From NCBI RefSeq assembly GCF_900543425.1, contig NZ_UQRQ01000014.1:1-64000 (forward strand): a stretch of 64,000 nucleotides of DNA, read 5' to 3'. The stretch comes from an uncultured Sanguibacteroides sp. GTDB taxonomy: Bacteria > Bacteroidota > Bacteroidia > Bacteroidales > Marinifilaceae. The notes beneath the pieces are model-generated. The model was not told where the DNA came from. It did not search any database and was given only the letters and a program-made list of their open reading frames with translations. Below, piece after piece: positions 46,197 through 55,004 of this stretch. The position numbers and the translations under genes were made by a program. Each line of letters opens with the position of its first letter. The stretch's first letter is position 1.

Positions 46197-47408
46197 ATGA
46201 AAAACAGAACATTCTATTATCTATTACTCCTATGCTGTATTATCGGACTTCACGCCTGCGATAAGAACGATAGCATAAAAACAACCGTGTACACCTTAAG
46301 CTTAACCGCTCCTGAAGGATTAAACGATGTCCAGTTATCGGACCTTAGTGTCTCATTGAAAAATACGAACACGAACCGAACGATAACAAGTACCGATTTC
46401 TCGGATAATAAAGTCACTCTTACGTTAGCAGAAGGTCTATATACCCTCTCCGTCGAAGGAAAGATTCAATATACCTTAGATCAGAAAGTAACGGAAGGTA
46501 CGGTAAAAGGCTATAAAGAATCGGTCTACATCACCGGAGAAACAAATCAAATAACTCTTCCTCTATTCCTACACGACGCGAAGGCAAACTTCGTGATAGA
46601 AGAGGTATTTTTTGTCGGAAACATTACGCCGGAAGGAGAGGTATACGACGGGGATCAATACATCAAAATCTATAATAATTCCGATAATATTCTATATGCC
46701 GACGGCCTGGTTATCCTGGAATCGGCATTCCTGACCTCGACAAAATACGAATACGATCCGGATATTATGTCCACCCATTTTGCCGTCACGGCTGTTTATA
46801 AAATCCCTGGAAGCGGAAACGAACATCCCGTAAACCCCGGAGAATCGATCCTGATCTGCGATATCGGTAAAAATCATTCACAAACGAACCCCAATTCATT
46901 CGACCTGAGCAACGCTGATTTCGAATGGTTTGACGAGGGCACAAACGACGTGGACACCCCCGTACCGAACATGGAAAAGATCTATTGTTCCTCTAAAACA
47001 ATCTGGACCATGCATAAACAAGGTCTAAAAGCATATGCCATCGGTCGATTAGGTGTAGATAAGGAGACTTTCCTACAAGATTATAAATATGATTACAATT
47101 ATACGATGGTATTGCCCAGCGGAACCTATCCCATGAGTAACAGCGCCTATAAAATTCCGAACGAATGGATCATCGATGCCGTTAACGTAAGTAACGTATC
47201 CCAATACGTATGGAATGTCACGGCTCCTAATTTGGATATGGGATGGACCTATTGTGCCGAAATCAAAAACGATAATGACAGATACGGAAAAAGTATCAAA
47301 CGAAAAACGCTGAGCACGACCTCGGATGGAAGAAAAATTCTAAAAGACACGAATAATTCGACCAACGATTTCGAAGCCAAAGCCACACCGACATTAAAAA
47401 AGAATTAA
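46197..47408 (+). CDS. DUF4876 lipoprotein, second tandem copy
   Basis: 403 residues, lipoprotein signal with Cys in LHACDKND. It follows the domain plan of the preceding gene throughout: VYTLSLTAPEGLNDVQLSDL, FVIEEVFFVGN, YDGDQYIKIYNNSDNILYADGL, NEHPVNPGESILICD, and the end NDRYGKSIKRK...DTNNSTNDF...PTLKK. The two genes are an obvious tandem duplication diverged through most positions. The gap to each neighbour is 20 and 3 bases. Confidence 0.85.
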   Translation: MKNRTFYYLLLLCCIIGLHACDKNDSIKTTVYTLSLTAPEGLNDVQLSDLSVSLKNTNTNRTITSTDFSDNKVTLTLAEGLYTLSVEGKIQYTLDQKVTEGTVKGYKESVYITGETNQITLPLFLHDAKANFVIEEVFFVGNITPEGEVYDGDQYIKIYNNSDNILYADGLVILESAFLTSTKYEYDPDIMSTHFAVTAVYKIPGSGNEHPVNPGESILICDIGKNHSQTNPNSFDLSNADFEWFDEGTNDVDTPVPNMEKIYCSSKTIWTMHKQGLKAYAIGRLGVDKETFLQDYKYDYNYTMVLPSGTYPMSNSAYKIPNEWIIDAVNVSNVSQYVWNVTAPNLDMGWTYCAEIKNDNDRYGKSIKRKTLSTTSDGRKILKDTNNSTNDFEAKATPTLKKN

Positions 47409-47411
47409 CAG

Positions 47412-48941
47412 ATGAACATGAGCTCTCGTTTAAGTTTTATTCTGATCTTACTCGCTTGCTATCTTACAGGAAGGGCAGAGGATTCTATTCCTCCGACGGA
47501 ACGGATTCGAATATATTTCTCTCCGGGAGAGAACTTTGCATCGCAAATATATCGTAATCCGGCCATAAATTATTATTTCAGGAATATAACCTTTTCTGAA
47601 CTCAGCTTAGGATGGAAACACGAAAAAGCCAATAAATCGCTTATACTTCAAAAGGGGAATGGAGATGAAAGCCTCATGTTTAACGCCTCCTCCTATCTTT
47701 CCTTAAAAAAGAACAGTAAGGTATGGGGAAAAGCCCATTTCTATAGCGGCAAGAAAAAAGATATCACTTACAACGAGAGCTCTGATCTGGATATTGTATA
47801 TCCTTATATTTCAGCCGATACGTTAGGAGGAAATCTTACTTACGAAGAATATTTCTTTGCGGGAGGCTATGCCCAGGATACCCGAAAAACAGTATGGGGC
47901 ATATATGCCGATTATCGGGCTCTGATGGAGTATCGCCGGGTAGATCCGCGACCGAAAAACACCACTTCGGATCTGAATGTTTCCGCCGGTATTACTCTAA
48001 AAACAAAATCCCGTTATTCCGGAGGAATCGCACTGCATGTAAGAAAGTACAAACAAACGAATCTCATCAAGTTCTTTAGTGAATTAGGAGGTATTAAAAT
48101 ATTTCATTCCAGCGGATTAGGCATGGATTACAACCGTTTCTCGGGCAATAATACCAATTCTTATTATAAGGGCTGGGGGTACGGCAGCAGTCTCTCTCTG
48201 TTTCCTAAAACGAAACAAGGAATCTTTATCACAGCATCCTACGATTATTTTACCTTCGAAAAAATCATCTCGGATCTGAACGAACTACCACTCAATCAAT
48301 TGAACGAAAACAACGGAGCTATAGAAATGGGATATCGATTCAAACGGGAAAACCAGGAATGGAGTGTCAAATTCCGAGGAAAACTACTATCGAAAGAAGG
48401 GATCGAAAATCTATTCGGGGATGCCGCCAGTAATATCTATCCACAAATCGGAGAGGCCCAACAATTCACGCTTCAAAACTATCACATAACATTGGAAACG
48501 ACATACGGCCGACGTTCCCAAAACAAGCGGTATCAATGGTTTATCCTACCCCGCCTGGGAATGAATAACATAGAGATGAAATACGCTGATCCGCATCGCC
48601 TGATAAAGCTCTGTCACCTCTCGGGAGGAGTGAAGTTCCGGTTATCTGCCGTGTACAAAAAATCCATCTTCCAATTTCATTTGGAAGGAGAATACAATTA
48701 CACCTATGACTCCGAGTTGCAACTGACGGAAATAGAAGAAAAGCAAAAAATGCTTTACCCGCTACAAATCAATTATTCCAATTTGTCAGGTAATGGAAAA
48801 AACGGTTCGGCCTCCATACGTTGGGATCATCCCGTTGCCAGAGATAAAGGTATATTTATTTCCTTTTACTACAGCAAGCACCTCCACACTAATTCCATCC
48901 ACAACGACGGTGTACAGATAAAAGGAGGACTCACTTTTTAA
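47412..48941 (+). CDS. DUF6850-type outer-membrane beta-barrel protein
   Basis: 509 residues with a signal peptide (ends near TGRA). The body is beta-strand-rich with repeated aromatic ends (WGKAHFYSGKKK, YFFAGGYAQDTRKTVWGIYADYRAL, SGGIALHVRKYKQ, and a terminal Phe in KGGLTF). The placement after TonB receptor and DUF4876 genes and the length fit the DUF6850 family, from memory. A second outer-membrane component in the same locus suggests a transfer or assembly partner of the receptor. Confidence 0.75.
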   Translation: MNMSSRLSFILILLACYLTGRAEDSIPPTERIRIYFSPGENFASQIYRNPAINYYFRNITFSELSLGWKHEKANKSLILQKGNGDESLMFNASSYLSLKKNSKVWGKAHFYSGKKKDITYNESSDLDIVYPYISADTLGGNLTYEEYFFAGGYAQDTRKTVWGIYADYRALMEYRRVDPRPKNTTSDLNVSAGITLKTKSRYSGGIALHVRKYKQTNLIKFFSELGGIKIFHSSGLGMDYNRFSGNNTNSYYKGWGYGSSLSLFPKTKQGIFITASYDYFTFEKIISDLNELPLNQLNENNGAIEMGYRFKRENQEWSVKFRGKLLSKEGIENLFGDAASNIYPQIGEAQQFTLQNYHITLETTYGRRSQNKRYQWFILPRLGMNNIEMKYADPHRLIKLCHLSGGVKFRLSAVYKKSIFQFHLEGEYNYTYDSELQLTEIEEKQKMLYPLQINYSNLSGNGKNGSASIRWDHPVARDKGIFISFYYSKHLHTNSIHNDGVQIKGGLTF

Positions 48942-48951
48942 AGTATTATAC

Positions 48952-49839
48952 ATGGAAAAAGTTATTGAATGTAAAAACATTACACATTATTACGGAGAGA
49001 AATTAATCTATCGGAACTTAAATTTCGAAGTCGAAAAAGGAAAGGTTCTCGGCCTCTTGGGGAAAAACGGCACGGGTAAAACGACAATTATAAATATTCT
49101 GAACGGCTACCTGAAACCCCGTTCGGGAGAGTGTTTCCTGCTCGGAGAGAATATGAAGCAAATCACTCCTGCCACAAAAGCCAAAATAGGACTGTTACTG
49201 GAAGGCCATATCCTGCACTCCTATTTTACGATCGAACAAATCGAAAAATATTATAGGGCCTTTTTCCCCCGTTGGAAACAGGAGGCCTTTTACGAATTGA
49301 TGCATTTATTAAAAGTGGTTCCCCATCAAAAAATAAATCATATGTCATGCGGACAACGCTCGCAGGTCGCTCTGGGACTTCTATTCGCCCAAGATCCGGA
49401 ATTGTTGATCTTAGACGATTTCTCCATGGGATTGGATCCGGGATACCGTCGCCTGTTCGTGGAGTATCTGAAAGAATTTGCTTCCCGAGGAGACAAAACC
49501 ATATTTCTTACCTCCCATATCATTCAGGATATGGAGATGCTGATCGACGATTGCATGATCTTAGACTACGGTAAACTCTTGATTCACAAAAGTACGAAAG
49601 AGATTCTACAAGGTTTTCACCGTTTTCGGTTCGTAATCGAAAAAGAGATACTCCCTCCCTACCACCCCTCCTTATGGCACACGGAATTTATCGTAGACCA
49701 TTGGGAAACCTACTCTTTCGAATCTGCCGAAGAGGTTCGGAATATTTTAGAATCAGACGGAGGGACGATTCACAACTTAACGGAAGATGTACTCTCCTTG
49801 GAAGATGCTTTTATCGGTTTAACAGGAAAATATGAATAA
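48952..49839 (+). CDS. ABC transporter ATPase of the TonB/DUF4876 locus
   Basis: 295 residues. Walker A GKNGTGKTT, signature MSCGQRSQVALG (a non-standard SCGQ in place of SGGQ), Walker B LLILDDFSMGLDPG and the switch His in LTSHI. Instead of the usual DEP-type Walker B it reads DDFSMG. A C-terminal extension of about 90 residues follows, as in the CcmA/NosF-like exporter group. It overlaps the permease gene by 8 bases. Confidence 0.88.
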   Translation: MEKVIECKNITHYYGEKLIYRNLNFEVEKGKVLGLLGKNGTGKTTIINILNGYLKPRSGECFLLGENMKQITPATKAKIGLLLEGHILHSYFTIEQIEKYYRAFFPRWKQEAFYELMHLLKVVPHQKINHMSCGQRSQVALGLLFAQDPELLILDDFSMGLDPGYRRLFVEYLKEFASRGDKTIFLTSHIIQDMEMLIDDCMILDYGKLLIHKSTKEILQGFHRFRFVIEKEILPPYHPSLWHTEFIVDHWETYSFESAEEVRNILESDGGTIHNLTEDVLSLEDAFIGLTGKYE

Positions 49840-50518
49840 AAAAAAGAACATGAACAAAGCTCTACTTTTCAAAGAATGGATTAAAACCCGTTGGGTATTA
49901 TTTCTTTTATTAACGGTCTTTATGCTGGCCATGGGATATATTGCCCTACGCCTGAACAGCGCCGTCCGAAACGTGGGAATGGCTCATTTATGGGAAGTTT
50001 TCATCATTAAAAACGTAGTACTATTGAATCAATTGAAATACTTCCCTTTATTGGCAGGTATCGCTATCGGTTTAGCCCAATATATTCCGGAAATAGTAAA
50101 AAAACGCTTGAAACTGACACTACATCTGCCTTTAAGTGAAAACCGGATACTTTTTGTCATGTTAGGATACGGCCTAAGTACATTATTCATCCTGTTTCTT
50201 ATCTCCTACCTTTTGTTTTTGTCGGGATTATCCTTTCATTTTCCGGAAGAGATAGTATGGGCATGGATCGGAACCGTTTTACCGCAAATTCTGGGCGGAT
50301 TTGCCGCTTATCTGCTGACGGCCTGGATCGTTCTTGAGCCCACGTGGGAAAGACGGTTGGAAAATACGGTTATCGGCTTGTTACTGCTTTCTCTGTTTCT
50401 TATAGAAGAGAGTTCCTGGGCCTATCTGTATCTGTTCCCATTCCTGACAGGGAGTCTGGTTATTCTATTTTTTCTCCCTCGGATTTCGATCGGGCGTTTT
50501 AAAACCGGTTTACAATAA
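49832..50518 (+). CDS. ABC-2-like permease partner
   Basis: 228 residues, six predicted helices, basic N-terminus (MNKKKNMNKALLFKEW). It is short for an ABC-2 permease but the layout KEWIKTR, then helices, fits NosY/YhaP-type subunits that work with a NosF-like ATPase. The start overlaps the ATPase stop by 8 bases; an ATG six codons in avoids the overlap. Substrate unknown. Confidence 0.75.
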   Translation: MNKKKNMNKALLFKEWIKTRWVLFLLLTVFMLAMGYIALRLNSAVRNVGMAHLWEVFIIKNVVLLNQLKYFPLLAGIAIGLAQYIPEIVKKRLKLTLHLPLSENRILFVMLGYGLSTLFILFLISYLLFLSGLSFHFPEEIVWAWIGTVLPQILGGFAAYLLTAWIVLEPTWERRLENTVIGLLLLSLFLIEESSWAYLYLFPFLTGSLVILFFLPRISIGRFKTGLQ

Positions 50519-50537
50519 AATACCATAATAACACGAC

Positions 50538-51749
50538 ATGAAAATAAAACTCATTTATATCGGACTATGTATCGTTCTTCTATCATGGATCATTCCCGCT
50601 CTATTCCAGATTGCAACCGATTCTGTCTCCCGCTATCCGTTTACCTATTACAGTTCCGTTATCCACAAATTCTGTTTTCTCGATATGGAAAACAATCAGG
50701 TAAGAGGGCGGGATACTGACGGAAACATTTACTCTGATAAAGAGTTCGACAGGGTTCTTCCGCTCTTTTACTATCGGCAATTAGCCATGGATAAGGCATT
50801 ACCCGACTCCATCGAAGGGGTAGCCATCGACATACCCACTATTTCCCGGAATACCTTTTTCTTCCGGTACAGACCTAAAGATATTCATACCCCGATCATC
50901 GCATTGTATCCCATGTTCGAATCCTTTTCCGGCAAGGTAAATATCGAAAACCCGGATGATATGTTCCGCCTGAAAAACAGAATAGAATTTATTGATATGA
51001 AGAGCAACCGGGTAAACAAAGAGAAATCGGATCATTTCCAACAAGCCCTGGAAAAAAACGGCTTCGTGTTTCCTGCCCGCTGGGTAAGCGGGATTCCGAG
51101 CAATCGAAAAAATTACGATGAAGGATACTTCGTACTGGATCATCAAAATCACCTCTTCCATATCAAAATGGTAAACGGAAAACCTTTTGTAAAAGACACC
51201 AAAGCAGGAGACTCCATGCAGGTACTGGCGATGCTTCCAATAGACGTGGAAAATCGAAGTATGTACGGATTCTTGTTCGACACGAACCACAATTTCTATT
51301 ACCTTTCAACGGATCAGTATCGATTGGTTAAAGTCTTGGAGGACGTGAACCCGCAACAAGACCGGATATCCATTATGGCCAATCCACTCTATTGGAACGT
51401 AGTCAAGGAGACGAAGGAAGGAGAATCCGTATACGCCTTAAGAAACCAGACAATGGAGCAAGTGGATCATCTGTTCCGTCCGGCTACCCTATCTACCTGG
51501 GATAAGATTCATTCTTATCTCTTTCCGTTTACCATTCAGTTTCAACAAAGCGATTCAGCCTATATTTATCCCCGTTTCTCCACTTATCATTTCGAAGCAT
51601 TGGGTTTAAACATCATCTTGGCCGCTTTATTGCTGGCAGGCTATCGCAAACGAATCTCCAAATGGAAATACGGATACGCCGGAATCGTTCTCGTCACGGG
51701 AATTGCCGGATTCATCACGATAACTTTATTTAATAACGAAAAAGAATAA
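50538..51749 (+). CDS. DUF4857 membrane protein
   Basis: 403 residues: one N-terminal helix (about 5-26), a large periplasmic domain (about 27-340) and two C-terminal helices (about 352-372 and 378-397). The domain order and the position right after a small ABC permease fit DUF4857, from memory. It may complete the ABC complex as a periplasmic extension, as the MacB-type domains do in other exporters. Its stop overlaps an ATG of the next frame. Confidence 0.72.
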   Translation: MKIKLIYIGLCIVLLSWIIPALFQIATDSVSRYPFTYYSSVIHKFCFLDMENNQVRGRDTDGNIYSDKEFDRVLPLFYYRQLAMDKALPDSIEGVAIDIPTISRNTFFFRYRPKDIHTPIIALYPMFESFSGKVNIENPDDMFRLKNRIEFIDMKSNRVNKEKSDHFQQALEKNGFVFPARWVSGIPSNRKNYDEGYFVLDHQNHLFHIKMVNGKPFVKDTKAGDSMQVLAMLPIDVENRSMYGFLFDTNHNFYYLSTDQYRLVKVLEDVNPQQDRISIMANPLYWNVVKETKEGESVYALRNQTMEQVDHLFRPATLSTWDKIHSYLFPFTIQFQQSDSAYIYPRFSTYHFEALGLNIILAALLLAGYRKRISKWKYGYAGIVLVTGIAGFITITLFNNEKE

Positions 51750-51772
51750 TGTTTCATTTAATAAATCATACT

Positions 51773-52297
51773 ATGGTAAAAACAATCACTATTTTAATTT
51801 TGGCAGGAACTCTTTTTTATTCTTTAACCTCCTGCAAAGAAGGTCAAAAAACAAAAAAAGAGACGACAACCGTACAAACTAAAACAAGCCTGAATGTAGA
51901 TAGTCTGCTGCAAGTGGCAGAACACAAAGTAAACGATACGATCGTCTTGCAGGGAAAAGTAAAACATACCTGTAGCAACTCCGGGCGTCGTTGTTTCATT
52001 ACTAACCCGAGCGGAGAAACAACCCTCCGGGTAGAAGCCTCCGGTAATATCAAAGGCTTTAATAAAGAGTTGGTCGGCTCGGAAATACAAGTCACCGGAA
52101 TCGTAAAAGAACAACGTCTCTCCCAAGAATACATCGACAATTGGGAAAAAAAGATCAAGGAAAGAGAAGAAGAGGGAGAACATTGTGATTCGGAAAACAA
52201 TAACATTACCCAGATGCGGGAATGGATGAAAAAAAACAATAAAGATTTCTACTCCATCTATTATCTGCAGGGCATAGACTACGAAATCGTAAAATAA
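51773..52297 (+). CDS. OB-fold lipoprotein with a Cys pair
   Basis: 174 residues from the ATG at 51773, with lipoprotein Cys in SLTSCKEG; the in-frame ATG at 51749 gives an eight-residue extension overlapping the upstream stop. The mature part resembles a bacterial OB-fold (VNDTIVLQGKVKHTCSNSG, EIQVTGIVKEQRLS), with H-x-C-x5-RCF like the metal-binding loop of DUF4920-type proteins. An acidic helix with CD and a basic tail follow. It closes the eight-gene locus; metal or disulfide chemistry is possible. Confidence 0.7.
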   Translation: MVKTITILILAGTLFYSLTSCKEGQKTKKETTTVQTKTSLNVDSLLQVAEHKVNDTIVLQGKVKHTCSNSGRRCFITNPSGETTLRVEASGNIKGFNKELVGSEIQVTGIVKEQRLSQEYIDNWEKKIKEREEEGEHCDSENNNITQMREWMKKNNKDFYSIYYLQGIDYEIVK

Positions 52298-52306
52298 GTC
52301 TATATA

Positions 52307-52388
52307 ATTAGGTGATTAAGTGATTTAGAGATTGGGTAATTATTATTATAATTACTTCATCACGAAATCACTTAATCGTCAATCAACA
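52307..52388. repeat. Period-8 palindrome, copy B
   Basis: From 52307 the bases fall into units ATTAGGTG, ATTAAGTG, ATTTAGAG, ATTGGGTA, ATTATTAT; from 52350 into AATTACTT, CATCACGA, AATCACTT, AATCGTCA. The arms share a perfect 13-base inverted repeat (52314-52326 with 52365-52377). It begins 9 bases after the stop of the TonB/ABC locus and may terminate it. Confidence 0.6.
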
Positions 52389-52393
52389 ATTCA

Positions 52394-52414
52394 TTCTTTC
52401 CAGTTTCTTTCCAG
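52394..52414 (+). promoter_or_regulatory. Direct repeats at the response-regulator promoter
   Basis: TTCTTTCCAG occurs twice with an 11-base period (52394-52403 and 52405-52414), ending 10 bases upstream of the -7 box at 52425. This is the position and spacing expected for autoregulation by an OmpR-type regulator. Confidence 0.5.
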
Positions 52415-52424
52415 AATAATTCAC

Positions 52425-52432
52425 TACTTTTG
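52425..52432 (+). promoter_or_regulatory. -7 promoter box of the response-regulator gene
   Basis: TACTTTTG matches TAnnTTTG. It overlaps the TTG of the longer frame, so the ATG at 52454 is the start. Confidence 0.6.
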
Positions 52433-52453
52433 TTCAAAATAATAGAGGTCACT

Positions 52454-53143
52454 ATGAAAATCTTGATTATTGAAGACGAAGAGAATTTACGGGAAGTCAT
52501 GACAAAATCTTTGGAAAAAGAGCGCTTTGTCGTGGAACAGGCTCCAGATTTCCATTCCGCCTTACTAAAAATCAATGATTATGATTACGACTGCATATTG
52601 CTCGACATCATGCTGCCGGATGGGAATGGACTTACTTTACTCGAAGAGCTAAAGAAAAACAAAAAAAGAGAAAGCGTTATTATCATATCGGCAAAGGATT
52701 CCATCGAAGATAAAGTTACCGGATTGGATCTCGGAGCCGATGACTATTTAGCCAAACCTTTCCATCTGGCAGAACTCAATGCGCGGGTTAAATCGGTTAT
52801 CCGTCGCAATCAACAAGACGGGAACATAGGTATAGAACTGGAAAATCTAAGCGTATACCCCGATCAACACACCGTTCAGGTTAATGGTACGGAACTAACT
52901 TTAAACCGGAAAGAGTTCGATTTGCTCTACTATTTCGTAACCAATCCCGGTCGGCTAATCAACAAAACGACTTTAGCCGAATCCGTATGGGGTGACCGTA
53001 TCGATCAGGCAGATAGCCTTGATTTTATCTATTCACAGGTGAAAAACCTACGCAAGAAAATGAAAAATGCCGGAGCAATTCCCGAAATAAAAGCTATTTA
53101 CGGTTTCGGTTACAAGTTAATCTCTCACCCGGAAGAACTATGA
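52454..53143 (+). CDS. OmpR-type response regulator
   Basis: 229 residues. Receiver with acidic E7-D8, phospho-acceptor D51 (LLDIMLPDGNG), Thr/Ser and Lys of the switch (YLAKPFHLAEL); C-terminal winged helix with LTLNRKEFDLLYYF, VWGDR and YGFGYKL, as in QseB/CusR/PhoP relatives. The kinase gene follows with a 4-base overlap (ATGA). Its probable targets are its own promoter and the PepSY-like gene at 54529, which share repeated CTTTCC motifs. Confidence 0.93.
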   Translation: MKILIIEDEENLREVMTKSLEKERFVVEQAPDFHSALLKINDYDYDCILLDIMLPDGNGLTLLEELKKNKKRESVIIISAKDSIEDKVTGLDLGADDYLAKPFHLAELNARVKSVIRRNQQDGNIGIELENLSVYPDQHTVQVNGTELTLNRKEFDLLYYFVTNPGRLINKTTLAESVWGDRIDQADSLDFIYSQVKNLRKKMKNAGAIPEIKAIYGFGYKLISHPEEL

Positions 53144-54411
53144 AATTACTTCATCACACGCTCGCTCGTCTCTCGGTCTTACTGATCGTAATCCTTTCCA
53201 TATGGGCTTATCTGTTTTATTTGAATATTTTGGATGAAATCATGGATGAAACAGACGATACGCTTGAGAACACAAAGGAACTGATCATCAAACAATCCCT
53301 TCGGAACGGGATTGTGACTGGCGAACGCAAAGATGTAATGACCCATTATTCCATTCGGGAAATATCCAAAAAGGAAGCTCAAAACTACAAGGAACGTTAT
53401 TTCGATTCCACCCGGTTTTACGAAGTGGAACTCGAAGACGACCCGGTAAGAGTACTCCAAACCTCTTTTAAATCCAAGGACGATCGTTATTACGAACTGA
53501 CAATCATGATCTCGACCCTGGAACAGGACGATATGATCGAAGCCATAATTCAATGGATCATTATTCTATATGCCACCTTATTAATCACCATTCTTATCGT
53601 CACGGAGATCGTTTTTCGCAAGAGCTTACGTCCTCTCCACAAATTACTGAAGTGGTTGGATACCTTCACATTGGGTACAAACTGTAAACCTTTAGACAAT
53701 CCGACTAAAATCAAAGAATTTAAACAATTGAACGCGACCATCGAAAAGATGGCCCGTCGAAATGAAGAACTCTATGCACAGCAAAGGCAGTTCATTGAAA
53801 ATGCCTCTCATGAACTACAAACCCCATTGGCCATCTGTCAGAATAAATTAGAGCTGTTGGCAGAAAAAACAGAAGGCAACGAGGAGATGTTGCAAGAGAT
53901 AGAGGAAATACAAAAAAATATCGGACGAAGTGTAAAGTTAAACAAATCGCTTTTATTACTCTCCCGTATCGAAAACGGACAATTCCATGACGAGAAAGAG
54001 GTCCGTTTTAACCCCTTGATTCGAGATATGATAGAAGATTTTTCCGAAATATACGCGAGTAAATCTATCCGGACAAATGTAAACGAAGAGGCTGAGCTAA
54101 TCCGTCCCATGAACGAATCATTAGCAACTACACTCATCACCAATATGTTAAAAAACGCATTTCTGCATTCTCCAGAAAAAAGCGAAATAACAATTCGTAT
54201 AACCGATAACAGTATATTGTTTACCAACGAAGATGCCGAAGGGCCCTTAGATCAGGAAAAGATTTTTAAACGATTTTATTCCGGACATAAAAAGAGTGAA
54301 TCTACCGGACTGGGTTTGTCCATCATAAAATCCATAGCTACACTTTACCGGATTCAAGTTTCGTATCAATACGACGGAAAACATCATTTTAAATTACAAT
54401 GGATCCGATAA
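53140..54411 (+). CDS. Sensor histidine kinase paired with the regulator
   Basis: 423 residues. Helices at about 11-30 and 137-159 flank a periplasmic domain of about 105 residues. H box IENASHELQTPL with His224, N box TNMLKNAFLHS, G boxes around FTNEDAEGPLDQEKIFKRFYSG and STGLGLSII. The periplasmic domain is strongly charged and has no recognised family. Layout matches QseC/CusS-like kinases, which often sense cations or redox-active metals, but the signal here is not shown. Confidence 0.9.
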   Translation: MKLLHHTLARLSVLLIVILSIWAYLFYLNILDEIMDETDDTLENTKELIIKQSLRNGIVTGERKDVMTHYSIREISKKEAQNYKERYFDSTRFYEVELEDDPVRVLQTSFKSKDDRYYELTIMISTLEQDDMIEAIIQWIIILYATLLITILIVTEIVFRKSLRPLHKLLKWLDTFTLGTNCKPLDNPTKIKEFKQLNATIEKMARRNEELYAQQRQFIENASHELQTPLAICQNKLELLAEKTEGNEEMLQEIEEIQKNIGRSVKLNKSLLLLSRIENGQFHDEKEVRFNPLIRDMIEDFSEIYASKSIRTNVNEEAELIRPMNESLATTLITNMLKNAFLHSPEKSEITIRITDNSILFTNEDAEGPLDQEKIFKRFYSGHKKSESTGLGLSIIKSIATLYRIQVSYQYDGKHHFKLQWIR

Positions 54412-54469
54412 TATCATAGAAGAAATAAAAACTACCGTTTATCTCAAAAAAATTTCACAAAAGGCCGTT

Positions 54470-54490
54470 TTTCCCAAATCTTTCCCAAAT
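54470..54490 (+). promoter_or_regulatory. Direct repeats upstream of the PepSY-like gene
   Basis: TTTCCCAAAT occurs at 54470-54479 and 54481-54490, an 11-base period. It shares CTTTCC and the period with the repeats at 52394-52414. It is a good candidate binding site for the adjacent response regulator. Confidence 0.5.
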
Positions 54491-54528
54491 TCAGTCGTTT
54501 TTTTGTATCAAAATTAAAAGCAAAAGAT

Positions 54529-54969
54529 ATGAAAAAAATTACTGCATTTCTCATTTGTATCATATGGTTTACCGGAGCCTATGCCTACAATGATAAAATA
54601 ATAAACGACACAAGTGCCCTTCCGGTAAAAGCTCGAAATTTCATAAAGGAACATTTCCCAGAATCCGATATTTCACACATGGAAGAAGAGGACGGGATCT
54701 GGTTATGGAAAACCTATGAGGTTATTTTAACGGACGGTTTTGATTTGGAATTCGATTACAAAGGAAGGTGGACGGAGGTAGATTGTCAAAGACAACCCGT
54801 TCCCGTCAATATCATTCCGAAAAAAATATACCAGTACGTAAAAACAAATTTTAAAGACCAGACAATCGTTTCCATAAAAAAAGAGGACAAAGGATATGAG
54901 ATTCAGCTACGTAACGGACTGGAACTGAAGTTTGATAAAAATGAAAAATTTCTACGTTTCGATGATTAA
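54529..54969 (+). CDS. Small secreted PepSY-like protein
   Basis: 146 residues with a signal peptide (ends near AYA). One PepSY-like module pair: FIKEHFPESDISHMEEEDGIWLWKTYEVIL and IPKKIYQYVKTNFKDQTIVSIKKE, with GLELKFD repeats of the type GxDLEFD. It lies 118 bases after the kinase and is probably a regulon output of that two-component system. PepSY domains have been linked to protease or ligand inhibition; a sequestration role is inference only. Confidence 0.85.
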   Translation: MKKITAFLICIIWFTGAYAYNDKIINDTSALPVKARNFIKEHFPESDISHMEEEDGIWLWKTYEVILTDGFDLEFDYKGRWTEVDCQRQPVPVNIIPKKIYQYVKTNFKDQTIVSIKKEDKGYEIQLRNGLELKFDKNEKFLRFDD

Positions 54970-55004
54970 AATAAATAGTAAACAAATCACTAAATAATTG
55001 TATT

